DNA of 11,030 nt, from positions 1-11,030 of the forward strand of contig CBDTXZ010000100.1 of assembly GCA_965364515.1 (NCBI GenBank), in the 5' to 3' direction. Source of the DNA: JAHEDH01 sp965364515 (GTDB lineage Bacteria; Actinomycetota; Acidimicrobiia; Spongiisociales; ZC4RG35). A program made the translations under genes and the position numbers. This document shows, piece after piece, positions 1-5,834 of this stretch (within the stretch, counting starts at the first letter, position 1; each line of letters begins with the position of its first letter). The notes under the pieces were generated by a model. It ran no database searches. It saw only the letters and a program-made list of their open reading frames with translations, and was not told where the DNA came from.

Positions 1-67
1 CTTCGGCCGGGCTCCGCTCGATCGCTTCGCCGCCTCCGTCTGTAGAGTCGGCTGTCGAGGAGGCACG

Positions 68-1027
68 GTGAGCGAGCGAGTCGAATTGGCCCCGGTCGAT
101 CGCGTCGAGGTGACGGTTGTCATGGACAACTCCATCGACATCCTCGCCGCCCCGACAGAGACCGCTATCCGCCCCCCGTGGCATTGGGACTGGAGCGACC
201 GATCCCAGCTTCGGGCCGAGCACGGCTATGCCCTCTCGGTGACGGTCCACCGGGATGGAAACGTCGACCGGATCCTCTACGACGCCGGCTTGAGCCGAGA
301 CGGCACCATCCACAATCTGGACGTTCTCGGTATCGATCCCAGGGACTATCGGGCGGTCGTGCTCTCGCACGGGCATGCCGATCACCACGGCGGTCTCGAG
401 GGACTGTTCGGCCGGGTCCGGGCTTCGATGCCACTGGTGGTCCATCCTCACGCATGGCGAGATCGCAAGGTGGTGTTTCCGACTGGCGAGGAGATCCACC
501 TGCCGCCGCCGAGCCACAACGACCTCGACCGGGAGGGATGGCAAGTCGTTGAGGAGCAGGGCCCGTCCATGTTGCTCGGCGGGGCCGTCCTCGTGACCGG
601 TCAGATCGACCGTGTCACCGAGTTCGAGAAGGGGTTCCCCCTTCAACACACCAGGGTCGATCACGGCTGGGAACCGGACGCCTGGATCTGGGACGATCAG
701 GCGATCGCCGTCAATGTCCGCGACGAGGGACTCGTGGTGCTGTCGAGCTGTAGTCACTCAGGCATCATCAACATTCTCCACCACGTGCGAAAGGTCACCG
801 GGATCCAACGCGTTCACGGGTTCGTCGGTGGCCTCCACCTGACAGGTGGGCTCTTCGAGCCCATCATCCCTGCCACGCTCGAGCGACTCACTGCTCTCGA
901 ACCGGACCATGTGGTGCCGGGTCACTGCACCGGATGGAGGGCTGCCCACCAGCTCGCTGCCGCGCTGCCCGACGCTTTTGCATCGAGCAACGTCGGAACC
1001 ACCTTCACCTTCGGCACCATCGTCTGA
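68..1027 (+). CDS. MBL-fold metallo-hydrolase (MptA/dihydropterin-type family)
   Basis: A 319-residue metallo-beta-lactamase-fold protein, probably a cytosolic metal-dependent hydrolase; the substrate cannot be read from sequence. The metal-site motif LSHGHADHHGGL lies at about residues 99-110 (ligands H101, H103, D105, H106). A further His lies in SSCSHSGI (H230), another in GGLHL (H257), and PGHCTGW (H286) follows near the C-terminus. The CSHSGI plus GG-x-HL plus PGHCTG set is typical of the branch that includes archaeal 7,8-dihydropterin-6-methyl-beta-ribofuranosylaminobenzene 5'-phosphate synthase-like proteins. Family membership is fairly sure, exact function is not. The start is GTG at 68, preceded by GAGGAGG at 57-63, four bases upstream. 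There is no signal peptide. It is transcribed toward the minus-strand gene ending at 1131, so it is probably monocistronic or the last gene of an operon entering from the left. Confidence 0.9.
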   Translation: MSERVELAPVDRVEVTVVMDNSIDILAAPTETAIRPPWHWDWSDRSQLRAEHGYALSVTVHRDGNVDRILYDAGLSRDGTIHNLDVLGIDPRDYRAVVLSHGHADHHGGLEGLFGRVRASMPLVVHPHAWRDRKVVFPTGEEIHLPPPSHNDLDREGWQVVEEQGPSMLLGGAVLVTGQIDRVTEFEKGFPLQHTRVDHGWEPDAWIWDDQAIAVNVRDEGLVVLSSCSHSGIINILHHVRKVTGIQRVHGFVGGLHLTGGLFEPIIPATLERLTALEPDHVVPGHCTGWRAAHQLAAALPDAFASSNVGTTFTFGTIV

Positions 1028-1111
1028 CCTGGCATCAATATCGGCCTGTCGATCAGCTGGCACTCGGATCGAGTCGGATGTCGGCCTGGAGGGTCTTGTC
1101 CGATGCGACGG

Positions 1112-1139
1112 CCGAGACGGGGCTCTCGGTCTAGAGCCC
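1112..1139. terminator. Hairpin(s) in the convergent gap, possible bidirectional terminator
   Basis: A perfect 7-bp stem, GGGCTCT (1120-1126) with AGAGCCC (1133-1139) and a 6-base loop, covers the stop codon of the minus-strand gene (1131-1133). An overlapping alternative 6-bp stem, CCGAGA (1112-1117) with TCTCGG (1124-1129), cannot form at the same time. The hairpin sits between two convergent genes, where a shared terminator is expected. There is no T-tract on either side, so classical Rho-independent termination is uncertain. Confidence 0.4.
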
Positions 1140-2030
1140 GCTTGGCTCCTGGCCGGCGTCCGGGGTCGATTCGTCCATGTCGAGGATCGCGCACATCGTC
1201 CTGGCGAGCTGTGCCATCGCCATCGCGGTTTCGGGGTCGAGCTCTCCTCGCTCGACCTGGCGCATCGCCTTGTCGAGCCGCCCGTAGATCCGGTTCAAGC
1301 GAGCCGTGGCGTCCTTCTTGAGCTGTGCCCTGGCTTCCTGAGCCGCCTGGTACCCGTCCTCGAAGGATCGGGTGGGGTCGTGGGGATAGCAGTAGCCGGA
1401 CTCGGTCAGGATCTGGGACTCGCACCGGCGGCCGTCGCTTCGGACTGCGGGGCACTGTGTTGGGTTGGACGCGGCCTCGTTGACCGACGGCGGCTCGGCG
1501 ACGACCGGTTTCGGAGTCGGCTTCAGACGCTCCGGCATCGGCTCGCTTTCGACGAGTTCCTCGACGACCGGTTCATCGATGATGACCTCGTCTTGCGACG
1601 GAGCCCAGCTGTCGACGGTTTCGGACTCGATGGTCTCTTCGGTGTGGGAAGGTTCTACTACGGCCGGCCGCTCGGCGGGCAGCGTCTCGGTGGCGGGCTC
1701 GCGGGGCGCATCGGGCCCCTTCCAGAGCCGTCCGATCATGGATCGCACACCAGCTCGGCTGCGGGTGCGGCGGGAGACCTTCTCGATGGCGGGAACGGCC
1801 GAATACGCGAAGGCGATCGTGTCGTCCGCGACGAAGCGAAGCGCCTCGCCTGCGACGGTCAAGCCGAAGACCTCGCCGTGGAGTCGTTCGACATCGACGA
1901 CCTCGAGCGGCCATGCCCCGAGGCCGCCGCCGTCAGACTCGACGGCGAGGTGGTGTTCGGCGACGTCGAGATTGACCTTCAACCCGGGACCAGACTCGCC
2001 CGGCAGGAGTAGTTGACCTTTGAAACGCAT
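1131..2030 (-). CDS. Hypothetical protein: beta-rich N-terminal domain, acidic linker, Cys3His motif and helical C-terminus
   Basis: A 299-residue protein with no assigned function. Residues 1-85 look beta-rich, with short strands and turns (for example VNLDVAEHHLAVESD and LRFVADDTIAFAY), like a small PH-like or GRAM-like domain; that likeness is only an impression. Residues about 100-190 form a Pro/Glu/Val-rich acidic linker. A probable zinc-binding motif follows: C193-x9-C203-x10-C214-x2-H217 (CPAVRSDGRRC, then GYCYPHDP). It resembles the short C..GRRC...YC..H modules of small bacterial and phage proteins. A charged helical region (about 222-283) closes the protein. The start at 2030 is chosen because AGGAA lies about 8 bases upstream; an in-frame GTG at 2096 would add 22 residues but has no ribosome binding site. 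It lies 277 bp downstream of the kinase-like gene on the same strand. Part of its N-terminal domain recurs as a relic at 3702-3771. Confidence 0.75.
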   Translation of the reverse strand: MRFKGQLLLPGESGPGLKVNLDVAEHHLAVESDGGGLGAWPLEVVDVERLHGEVFGLTVAGEALRFVADDTIAFAYSAVPAIEKVSRRTRSRAGVRSMIGRLWKGPDAPREPATETLPAERPAVVEPSHTEETIESETVDSWAPSQDEVIIDEPVVEELVESEPMPERLKPTPKPVVAEPPSVNEAASNPTQCPAVRSDGRRCESQILTESGYCYPHDPTRSFEDGYQAAQEARAQLKKDATARLNRIYGRLDKAMRQVERGELDPETAMAMAQLARTMCAILDMDESTPDAGQEPSGL

Positions 2031-2090
2031 CCCTGTTCCTGTCGGCAGATCGACCTGATTCCTGAAGGGGTGGTCGTTGCGTCCGTCGCC

Positions 2091-2118
2091 GTTCACCTGC
2101 GAGGTGATCAGCGTGAAC
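2091..2118. promoter_or_regulatory. Nested inverted repeats upstream of the 1131-2030 gene
   Basis: TCACCT-GCG-AGGTGA (2093-2107) is a perfect 6-bp-arm palindrome with a 3-base centre. An outer pair, GTTCAC (2091-2096) with GTGAAC (2113-2118), overlaps it. The site lies 61-88 bp upstream of the preferred start at 2030, a sensible place for an operator or a leader hairpin. No protein can be assigned to it. The rest of the 277-bp gap (2031-2307) shows nothing I can call. Confidence 0.35.
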
Positions 2119-2307
2119 GCCGGTGGATGCTCTGCGGGCGGGAAGCCGCGCCAGCCCCGTGCCCGTGTGCCCAGGCAGATGAGTCGTTCGATTCGGCTCG
2201 GGACATCGAAGCCGCGCCGAATGCGCCGTACCGGCGCTCACGATTCGATCAACACCTGCTCCGCCCGGGGGCGGCCATGGCCGCCTCGTTCCGGGAGCTA
2301 CTCGAGT

Positions 2308-3594
2308 TCACCCCGATGGCTCGGCAGCGCCCTCGACGTCGATGCCGAGCTGGCGGGCGAGACGGGTGATCAGCTCGATGGCTCGATCGATCACCGTCTC
2401 GGACGTGATCTCCTCCTGGACGGTCTCGACTGCTTCGACGAAGCTCGACTCTGCCTCGTCGTCGTTTCCACGGATCGCTTCGGAGACCCCGTCGGCGACG
2501 TCGGAGATGATCTCCTCGGCCCCGCTGTTCGTGAGCACGTTGCGGGGTGTCTCCCGGATGAACGTCACGAAGATCCGAACGGTGTTGAACACCCCTCCCG
2601 ATTCCTCCTCAACGGTCGTGTTCGGCGCAGCGATGTCCGCCGAAGGGAGTGCGGTGGTCGTCGTTGTGGTGTCGACGGCCGTCGTGTCGGTGGCGGCTGG
2701 GACGGGCTCGTCGTCTCCGGTCAGCGCCATGACTGCCACGGTGAGAACCACCAGCATCACGGTGACCAGCGCGGCGACCCTACGCCAACGTCGAGGAGAT
2801 GTCGGCTCAGCATCGGTCGGGTCCACCGGAACCGGGACGGAATCGAAATGTCGGGTGGCGTCATTGCCCGGAGGGACGTCAACCGCGGGGGCGACCCCCG
2901 CCGCCGCAGCCGGAGCGCGGCCGATCTTGGCGAGACGCTCGGCCACCGTGGCGGCGGTCGGTCGCTCCTCCGGCTCTTCCGACATCGCCCGGTCGATGGT
3001 CGATGCCAGCTGTTGGTCGGGCGGGCTCTGGCTTGCCAGCCATGACAGCACGGCGCCCAGCGAATAGACGTCCGAGGCCTCGCTCGGCTCGCTTCCTGCC
3101 AGCACCTCTGGCGCTTCGAATTGGGGCATTGCCGCGCTCGAACGGGTGGCGGCGGTGAGCGTGCGGGCGGTCCCGAAATTGGTCAGCTTGGGCCCGGTCG
3201 GGCCCAGCAGGATGTTCGAGGGTCTGACGTCCCGGTGGACGATCCCGGCCGAATGGAGTGCGGCGAGGCCCGAAGCGATCTCCGAGCCGAGCGCCGCCGC
3301 GCCATCGACGGCTCCTCCCATCTCGGCGAGGGTCGGGCCATCGACGAACTGCATGACGAGGTACGTGCCCGTTTCGTCGGCGCCGGTGTCGAAGATCGTG
3401 ACGAGGTTGGGATGTGTCACGGCGGCGGCGGACCGAGCCGCAGCTGCGAAAGCGGAGTCGGCCGACTCGTCGTCCGGCGCCGAGTGAGGCCGCTTGATCG
3501 CCACGATGCGATCGAGCCGTACATCTCGAGCCCGCCAGACGGTGGCCATTGCTCCGCGAGCGACGACGTCGAGTATCTCGTAGCGGTCTTCCAT
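2308..3594 (-). CDS. PknB-like Ser/Thr kinase-fold membrane protein, probable pseudokinase
   Basis: A 428-residue protein with an N-terminal Hanks-type kinase domain (about 1-221), a linker rich in Ala and Pro, one transmembrane helix (about 273-291, preceded by RRWRR) and an outside segment. That segment begins with a Thr run and ends in a helical, acidic domain. Kept motifs are VAIK (K34), HRD (H120-R121-D122), N127, APE (161-163) and DVYSLG (175-180). Altered motifs are these: the Gly loop reads VARGAMATV; the alpha-C Glu is Ala (A52, by alignment to the PknB FRREAQNAAALNHP stretch); HRD+2 is Arg; and DFG is NFG (N139, codon AAT at 3178-3180). The segment between DVYSLG and RPTAATVAERL is also about 25 residues shorter than in PknB. 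Loss of the Mg-binding Asp and the alpha-C Glu argues for no or weak phosphotransfer. The start at 3594 keeps the usual MxDRYEIL opening; in-frame ATGs at 3603 and 3633 are alternatives, and none has a clear ribosome binding site. The outside domain is unrecognised. Confidence 0.88.
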   Translation of the reverse strand: MEDRYEILDVVARGAMATVWRARDVRLDRIVAIKRPHSAPDDESADSAFAAAARSAAAVTHPNLVTIFDTGADETGTYLVMQFVDGPTLAEMGGAVDGAAALGSEIASGLAALHSAGIVHRDVRPSNILLGPTGPKLTNFGTARTLTAATRSSAAMPQFEAPEVLAGSEPSEASDVYSLGAVLSWLASQSPPDQQLASTIDRAMSEEPEERPTAATVAERLAKIGRAPAAAAGVAPAVDVPPGNDATRHFDSVPVPVDPTDAEPTSPRRWRRVAALVTVMLVVLTVAVMALTGDDEPVPAATDTTAVDTTTTTTALPSADIAAPNTTVEEESGGVFNTVRIFVTFIRETPRNVLTNSGAEEIISDVADGVSEAIRGNDDEAESSFVEAVETVQEEITSETVIDRAIELITRLARQLGIDVEGAAEPSG

Positions 3595-3604
3595 GGCGAC
3601 CATG

Positions 3605-3637
3605 GTGACACAGGTCACGACAATTGATGTCATCGAT
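3605..3637. promoter_or_regulatory. Two adjacent inverted repeats upstream of the kinase-like gene
   Basis: GTGAC-acag-GTCAC (3605-3618) is a perfect 5-bp-arm inverted repeat. ATTGATG-T-CATCGAT (3623-3637) has 7-bp arms with one mismatch. Both sit just upstream of the likely kinase start (3594 or 3603) and would overlap its promoter or leader. They are possible regulator sites, with no known partner. They would lie inside the coding sequence if translation started at 3633. Confidence 0.3.
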
Positions 3638-3701
3638 CGTTCGCTGGAACCACACCCTCGACAGGCCGGCAGGACGGTGCCCGCCGACGCGTCCGGCAGG
3701 G

Positions 3702-3771
3702 ACTCGAGCGGTCGCGCCTGGGGCCACCGAACGTCGGATTCAACGGCGAGGTGATGTTCGGCGACGTCGAA
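3702..3771 (-). pseudogene. Decayed fragment of the N-terminal domain of the 1131-2030 gene
   Basis: Bases 3732-3771 match 1931-1970 at 35 of 40 positions without gaps, on the same strand. Read on the minus strand, the stretch encodes DVAEHHLAVESD, identical to residues 22-33 of the neighbouring protein. Five variable residues follow, then A-R-P-L-E against A-W-P-L-E at the same spacing. The fragment lies between the TetR stop codon (3796-3798) and the kinase start. It is in frame with the kinase but has no ATG, GTG or TTG start, and similarity fades on both sides. It is best read as the remnant of a tandem or lost paralogue. Alternatively, the kinase gene may once have carried this domain at its N-terminus. 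Confidence 0.6.
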
Positions 3772-3795
3772 GGTCGGCCTGCTTTGTCGAGAAGG

Positions 3796-4329
3796 TCAGT
3801 CTCTGGGGGCTCGTTCGCCGAGAAGCGCCTGCATCACGCGGTTGGCGAGGGTGGGGTCGACGGCGTTCTCGTCGAGCGCCGTCTGGATGATGAGGCCGGT
3901 TCCGAGGGCCATTGCGACGGCGGCCACTTCGTCCCATGTGGCCCAAGGGGGATGAGGTCGTTCCCCACCGATTGCCTCGCCGACCTCCTGGCGGGCCCGC
4001 TCGTAGCGTTCGGCGAGCGCCGTTCGCGCCTCAGGACTGCGGACCGCCTCGACGAAGAACTCGAGGGTGGCGAGCTGCCAGGGGCCCGCTGTGGTCGACA
4101 TTCCGGTCGTCCCGTCGGTGCTCGCTTCGTCGAGCAGGTCGAGGAACAGGGCTTCCTTGCTGGGCCAGTTCGAGTACACCGCGCCTTTGGAATAGCCGGC
4201 GGTCCCGGCGATGTCGTCGAGTGATGCGCCCCGGTATCCGCGTTGGGTGAACAGCGTGCGGGCGGCATCGAGAATCTCCCGTCGAGTCTGGTTCCGAGCC
4301 TCCTCCCTGGTGAGTCTTTGTTGGGCCAT
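3796..4329 (-). CDS. TetR/AcrR-family transcriptional regulator
   Basis: A 177-residue one-component repressor. The N-terminal DNA-binding domain is typical: RREILDAARTLFTQRGYRG (about 16-34), then the helix-turn-helix S36-LDDIAGTAGYSKGAVYSNW and K58-EALF. The rest (about 65-177) is the all-helical ligand and dimer domain, whose ligand is unknown. The length is slightly short for the family (usually about 190-220). The start is set at 4329, where the protein begins MAQQRLTREEARNQTRR; a longer in-frame ATG at 4413 would run across the operator array and adds unlikely sequence. There is no Shine-Dalgarno, but TATCTT (4341-4336 on the minus strand) places a transcript start near the A of the ATG, consistent with a leaderless mRNA. 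It is divergent from the membrane protein gene at 4407, with three palindromic boxes in the 77-bp gap, so autoregulation plus control of that gene is the natural reading. Confidence 0.93.
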   Translation of the reverse strand: MAQQRLTREEARNQTRREILDAARTLFTQRGYRGASLDDIAGTAGYSKGAVYSNWPSKEALFLDLLDEASTDGTTGMSTTAGPWQLATLEFFVEAVRSPEARTALAERYERARQEVGEAIGGERPHPPWATWDEVAAVAMALGTGLIIQTALDENAVDPTLANRVMQALLGERAPRD

Positions 4330-4338
4330 GAGAAGAAG

Positions 4339-4389
4339 ATACCACGGGTATTGACATACTGACGGTATTGAGATACTGTAGGTATCACA
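4339..4389. promoter_or_regulatory. Three tandem 17-bp operator units for the TetR regulator
   Basis: Three palindromic boxes are spaced exactly 17 bp apart: ATACCACGGGTAT (4339-4351), ATACTGACGGTAT (4356-4368) and ATACTGTAGGTAT (4373-4385). The consensus is ATACYRNNGGTAT, with perfect ATAC/GTAT arms and a 5-base centre. The linkers are TTGAC-like and repeat too, so the region is a threefold direct repeat of palindromes. The boxes fill the gap between the TetR gene and the divergent membrane protein gene and overlap the promoter of the latter. Confidence 0.8.
4351..4379 (+). promoter_or_regulatory. Promoter of the 4407-4778 gene
   Basis: A consensus -35 TTGACA (4351-4356) is followed by a 17-bp spacer and a -10-like TACTGT (4374-4379). 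Both elements are embedded in the palindromic operator boxes, so repressor binding would block polymerase. A transcript start near 4386 leaves a leader of about 20 bases that carries the Shine-Dalgarno AAGGAG (4396-4401). Confidence 0.6.
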
Positions 4390-4406
4390 AGGTCGAAGGA
4401 GATGGA

Positions 4407-4778
4407 ATGTCACACCACAACACCACCACCCTGAACATGGTCGGGTTCGCCCTCATCGCGGCCGGAGCCGTGATGACAGCAGTGGGAACTGCCGTCAGGG
4501 ACGCGCAGGCGAGCGCTCTCATCCCCGCATTCGGCGCAGCGGTCATCGCCGCAGGACTGGTGTCGGTCGTCCGTGCACATGGCATCGGCTCGACACGCTC
4601 CGTGGTCATGGGCGCAGTCATGATCGCCGCAGGCGTCGTCGCTGCAGTGATCGGCGTCGCCAGCGGCGATGAGAGGGTCGCGAACGCAGTCCCGGCAGTC
4701 GCGGCCGCCATGTCCATCGGTGGCATCCTCGCAGTCATCGATGGGGCCTTCGCCAGGGCATCCCGTACCGACATCTGA
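4407..4778 (+). CDS. Small four-helix membrane protein with internal duplication, TetR-controlled
   Basis: A 123-residue hydrophobic protein of unknown function, predicted to have four transmembrane helices (about 11-30, 37-55, 66-85 and 92-111). It has no cleavable signal. The two halves look like copies: residues 13-55 and 69-111 align without gaps with about 15 of 43 identities, including IAAG, the loop Asp, a Pro-Ala pair and a Gly in the second helix of each half. The start at 4407 is supported by AAGGAG at 4396-4401, five bases upstream; an in-frame ATG at 4368 falls within the operator and is unlikely. Regulation by the divergent TetR protein is strongly suggested by the operator and promoter overlap. 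TetR partners are often efflux or membrane-stress proteins, but this one is too small to be a known transporter on its own, so no function is claimed. Confidence 0.85.
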   Translation: MSHHNTTTLNMVGFALIAAGAVMTAVGTAVRDAQASALIPAFGAAVIAAGLVSVVRAHGIGSTRSVVMGAVMIAAGVVAAVIGVASGDERVANAVPAVAAAMSIGGILAVIDGAFARASRTDI

Positions 4779-4801
4779 ACGCCTGCCACCCGCCATCATC
4801 T

Positions 4802-4832
4802 GTCGCCCCCGGCCACCACGGACGGGGGCGAC
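4802..4832 (+). terminator. Strong hairpin downstream of the small membrane protein gene
   Basis: A perfect 10-bp GC-rich stem, GTCGCCCCCG (4802-4811) with CGGGGGCGAC (4823-4832), has an 11-base loop and begins 24 bases after the stop codon. Position and stability fit a transcription terminator. There is no T-tract, which is common in high-GC actinobacteria. Confidence 0.6.
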
Positions 4833-4957
4833 CGGCATTGGAACCGAGCGAGATAGGAGACCAGAGAACACCGTCTTCTGTTACTAGGCGGCCGCCGGAT
4901 GGACATGCGTCTCGATATCGGGAGAAGCGACCTCGATCACCGGAATCCAGACGCTTC

Positions 4958-4981
4958 GACACTGACCAGGACACTGACCAG
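4958..4981. repeat. Perfect tandem 12-bp repeat (2 copies)
   Basis: GACACTGACCAG occurs twice in direct succession (4958-4969 and 4970-4981). A partial third echo, GCTGACCCA, follows near 4992-5000. It lies about 90-115 bp upstream of the start at 5073, in the 294-bp gap between 4778 and 5073. It could be a pair of regulator half-sites one helical turn apart, or simple replication slippage. Confidence 0.5.
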
Positions 4982-5072
4982 CCCTTCCGGCGCTGACCCA
5001 TGCAGGCTCCCTGAGCGTCGTCGACGGTGCCCTCGGCGTAGGATCCGTTTCGAGCCTGGAAGTGGACCCCGG

Positions 5073-5834
5073 ATGACGGTCAGCGAGCACGATCCAGCGG
5101 CCCCGGTGCGGCATCGCGTCTGGGGACTGGTCGCCAAGATTCTCGGGGGTTGCCTGCTCCTGCTCGCTGGTTTTCTGTTCCTGGCGTTCGTCATAGATGT
5201 TCTGTCATCCGACTCAGCAGTGATGAAGAACGTCGTTGGAAACGTCCTGCTGTTCGTCGTTCTGGTGGGGGCCAGTTCGCTGTTCGGGATTGCTCTTCTT
5301 CGTTGGGGTAGGCGCCAGAGAGTGGGTGGCTCGGTCAAGTCGAGGTCCGGGAGCACTGAGTGGAAACGGCTGCGATCGACGTCCGTGCGTCGGTCGGCGT
5401 GGTCAGAGTGGACCCGAGATCATTCCCAGATGGTCGGAGGTGCCTTCTTCGTTTTGGTCCTGCTGGCACTCTCGGTGTTCAGTACGTTGGTCATCCTCCC
5501 CGAGGAAATCCGATACGTCTCGGGCAGCGAGACCGTGAGCGGAACGATGGTCCGAATGGTCCGTACCGTCTGCGATGACGCATCCTGTTATGGCAACGCA
5601 GAAGTGCAATTCCAGACCACGGATGGTCAATCGATCACCGAAGTCGTCGTGGTGGACCTCGACGCCACGCCGGGCGACCCAATACCCGTCACGTACCTAC
5701 GTGATGACCCTCTGGCAGTCAGGCACTTCGGGCCGTCTCTTGCGAACACGGTCGTAGCCGTGGTGACCGGACCAATCCTTGCGCTCGGAGTCGTTGGCTA
5801 CGTCACCTGGTTCGTGCGGAGGCAGCGCCGCTGA
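5073..5834 (+). CDS. DUF3592-like membrane protein
   Basis: A 253-residue integral membrane protein. Predicted transmembrane helices lie at about 19-42, 54-76, 120-142 and near the C-terminus (about 225-247, ending FVRRQRR). The segment between helices 3 and 4 has the pattern of the DUF3592 family: SGTMVRMVR, then a beta-strand run AEVQFQTTDGQSITEVVV, then GDPIPVTYLRDDPLAVRHF. This matches the usual G-T-V, V-F-T-DG, G-V-V-Y-P-P layout. The function of the family is unknown. Two Cys (C167, C172) in this probably extracytoplasmic domain could form a disulfide. The start at 5073 is chosen because the hydrophobic region begins soon after it; a longer frame opening at 4899 runs through low-quality Arg/Pro-rich sequence and the 12-bp repeat. 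The ribosome binding site is weak. A -10-like TAGGAT is present at 5039-5044. Confidence 0.8.
   Translation: MTVSEHDPAAPVRHRVWGLVAKILGGCLLLLAGFLFLAFVIDVLSSDSAVMKNVVGNVLLFVVLVGASSLFGIALLRWGRRQRVGGSVKSRSGSTEWKRLRSTSVRRSAWSEWTRDHSQMVGGAFFVLVLLALSVFSTLVILPEEIRYVSGSETVSGTMVRMVRTVCDDASCYGNAEVQFQTTDGQSITEVVVVDLDATPGDPIPVTYLRDDPLAVRHFGPSLANTVVAVVTGPILALGVVGYVTWFVRRQRR

Noticed and set aside
846..2012. 388-codon plus-strand open frame
   Set aside because: It overlaps the 3' end of the MBL gene and runs antisense to the Cys/His protein gene, which has a ribosome binding site and plausible domains.
2077..3045. 322-codon plus-strand open frame
   Set aside because: Antisense to the kinase-like gene, which has clear kinase motifs and a TM helix.
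4339..4389. CRISPR-like or transposon-end repeat array
   Set aside because: The units are only 17 bp and palindromic with no spacers, and they sit exactly between divergent genes; an operator fits far better.
4330..4413. N-terminal extension of the TetR protein to an ATG at 4413
   Set aside because: It would put the operator array inside the coding sequence and adds 28 residues unlike any TetR N-terminus.
4899..5072. N-terminal extension of the DUF3592-like protein to 4899
   Set aside because: The added 58 residues are Arg/Pro-rich, include the tandem 12-bp repeat, and precede a better start at 5073.
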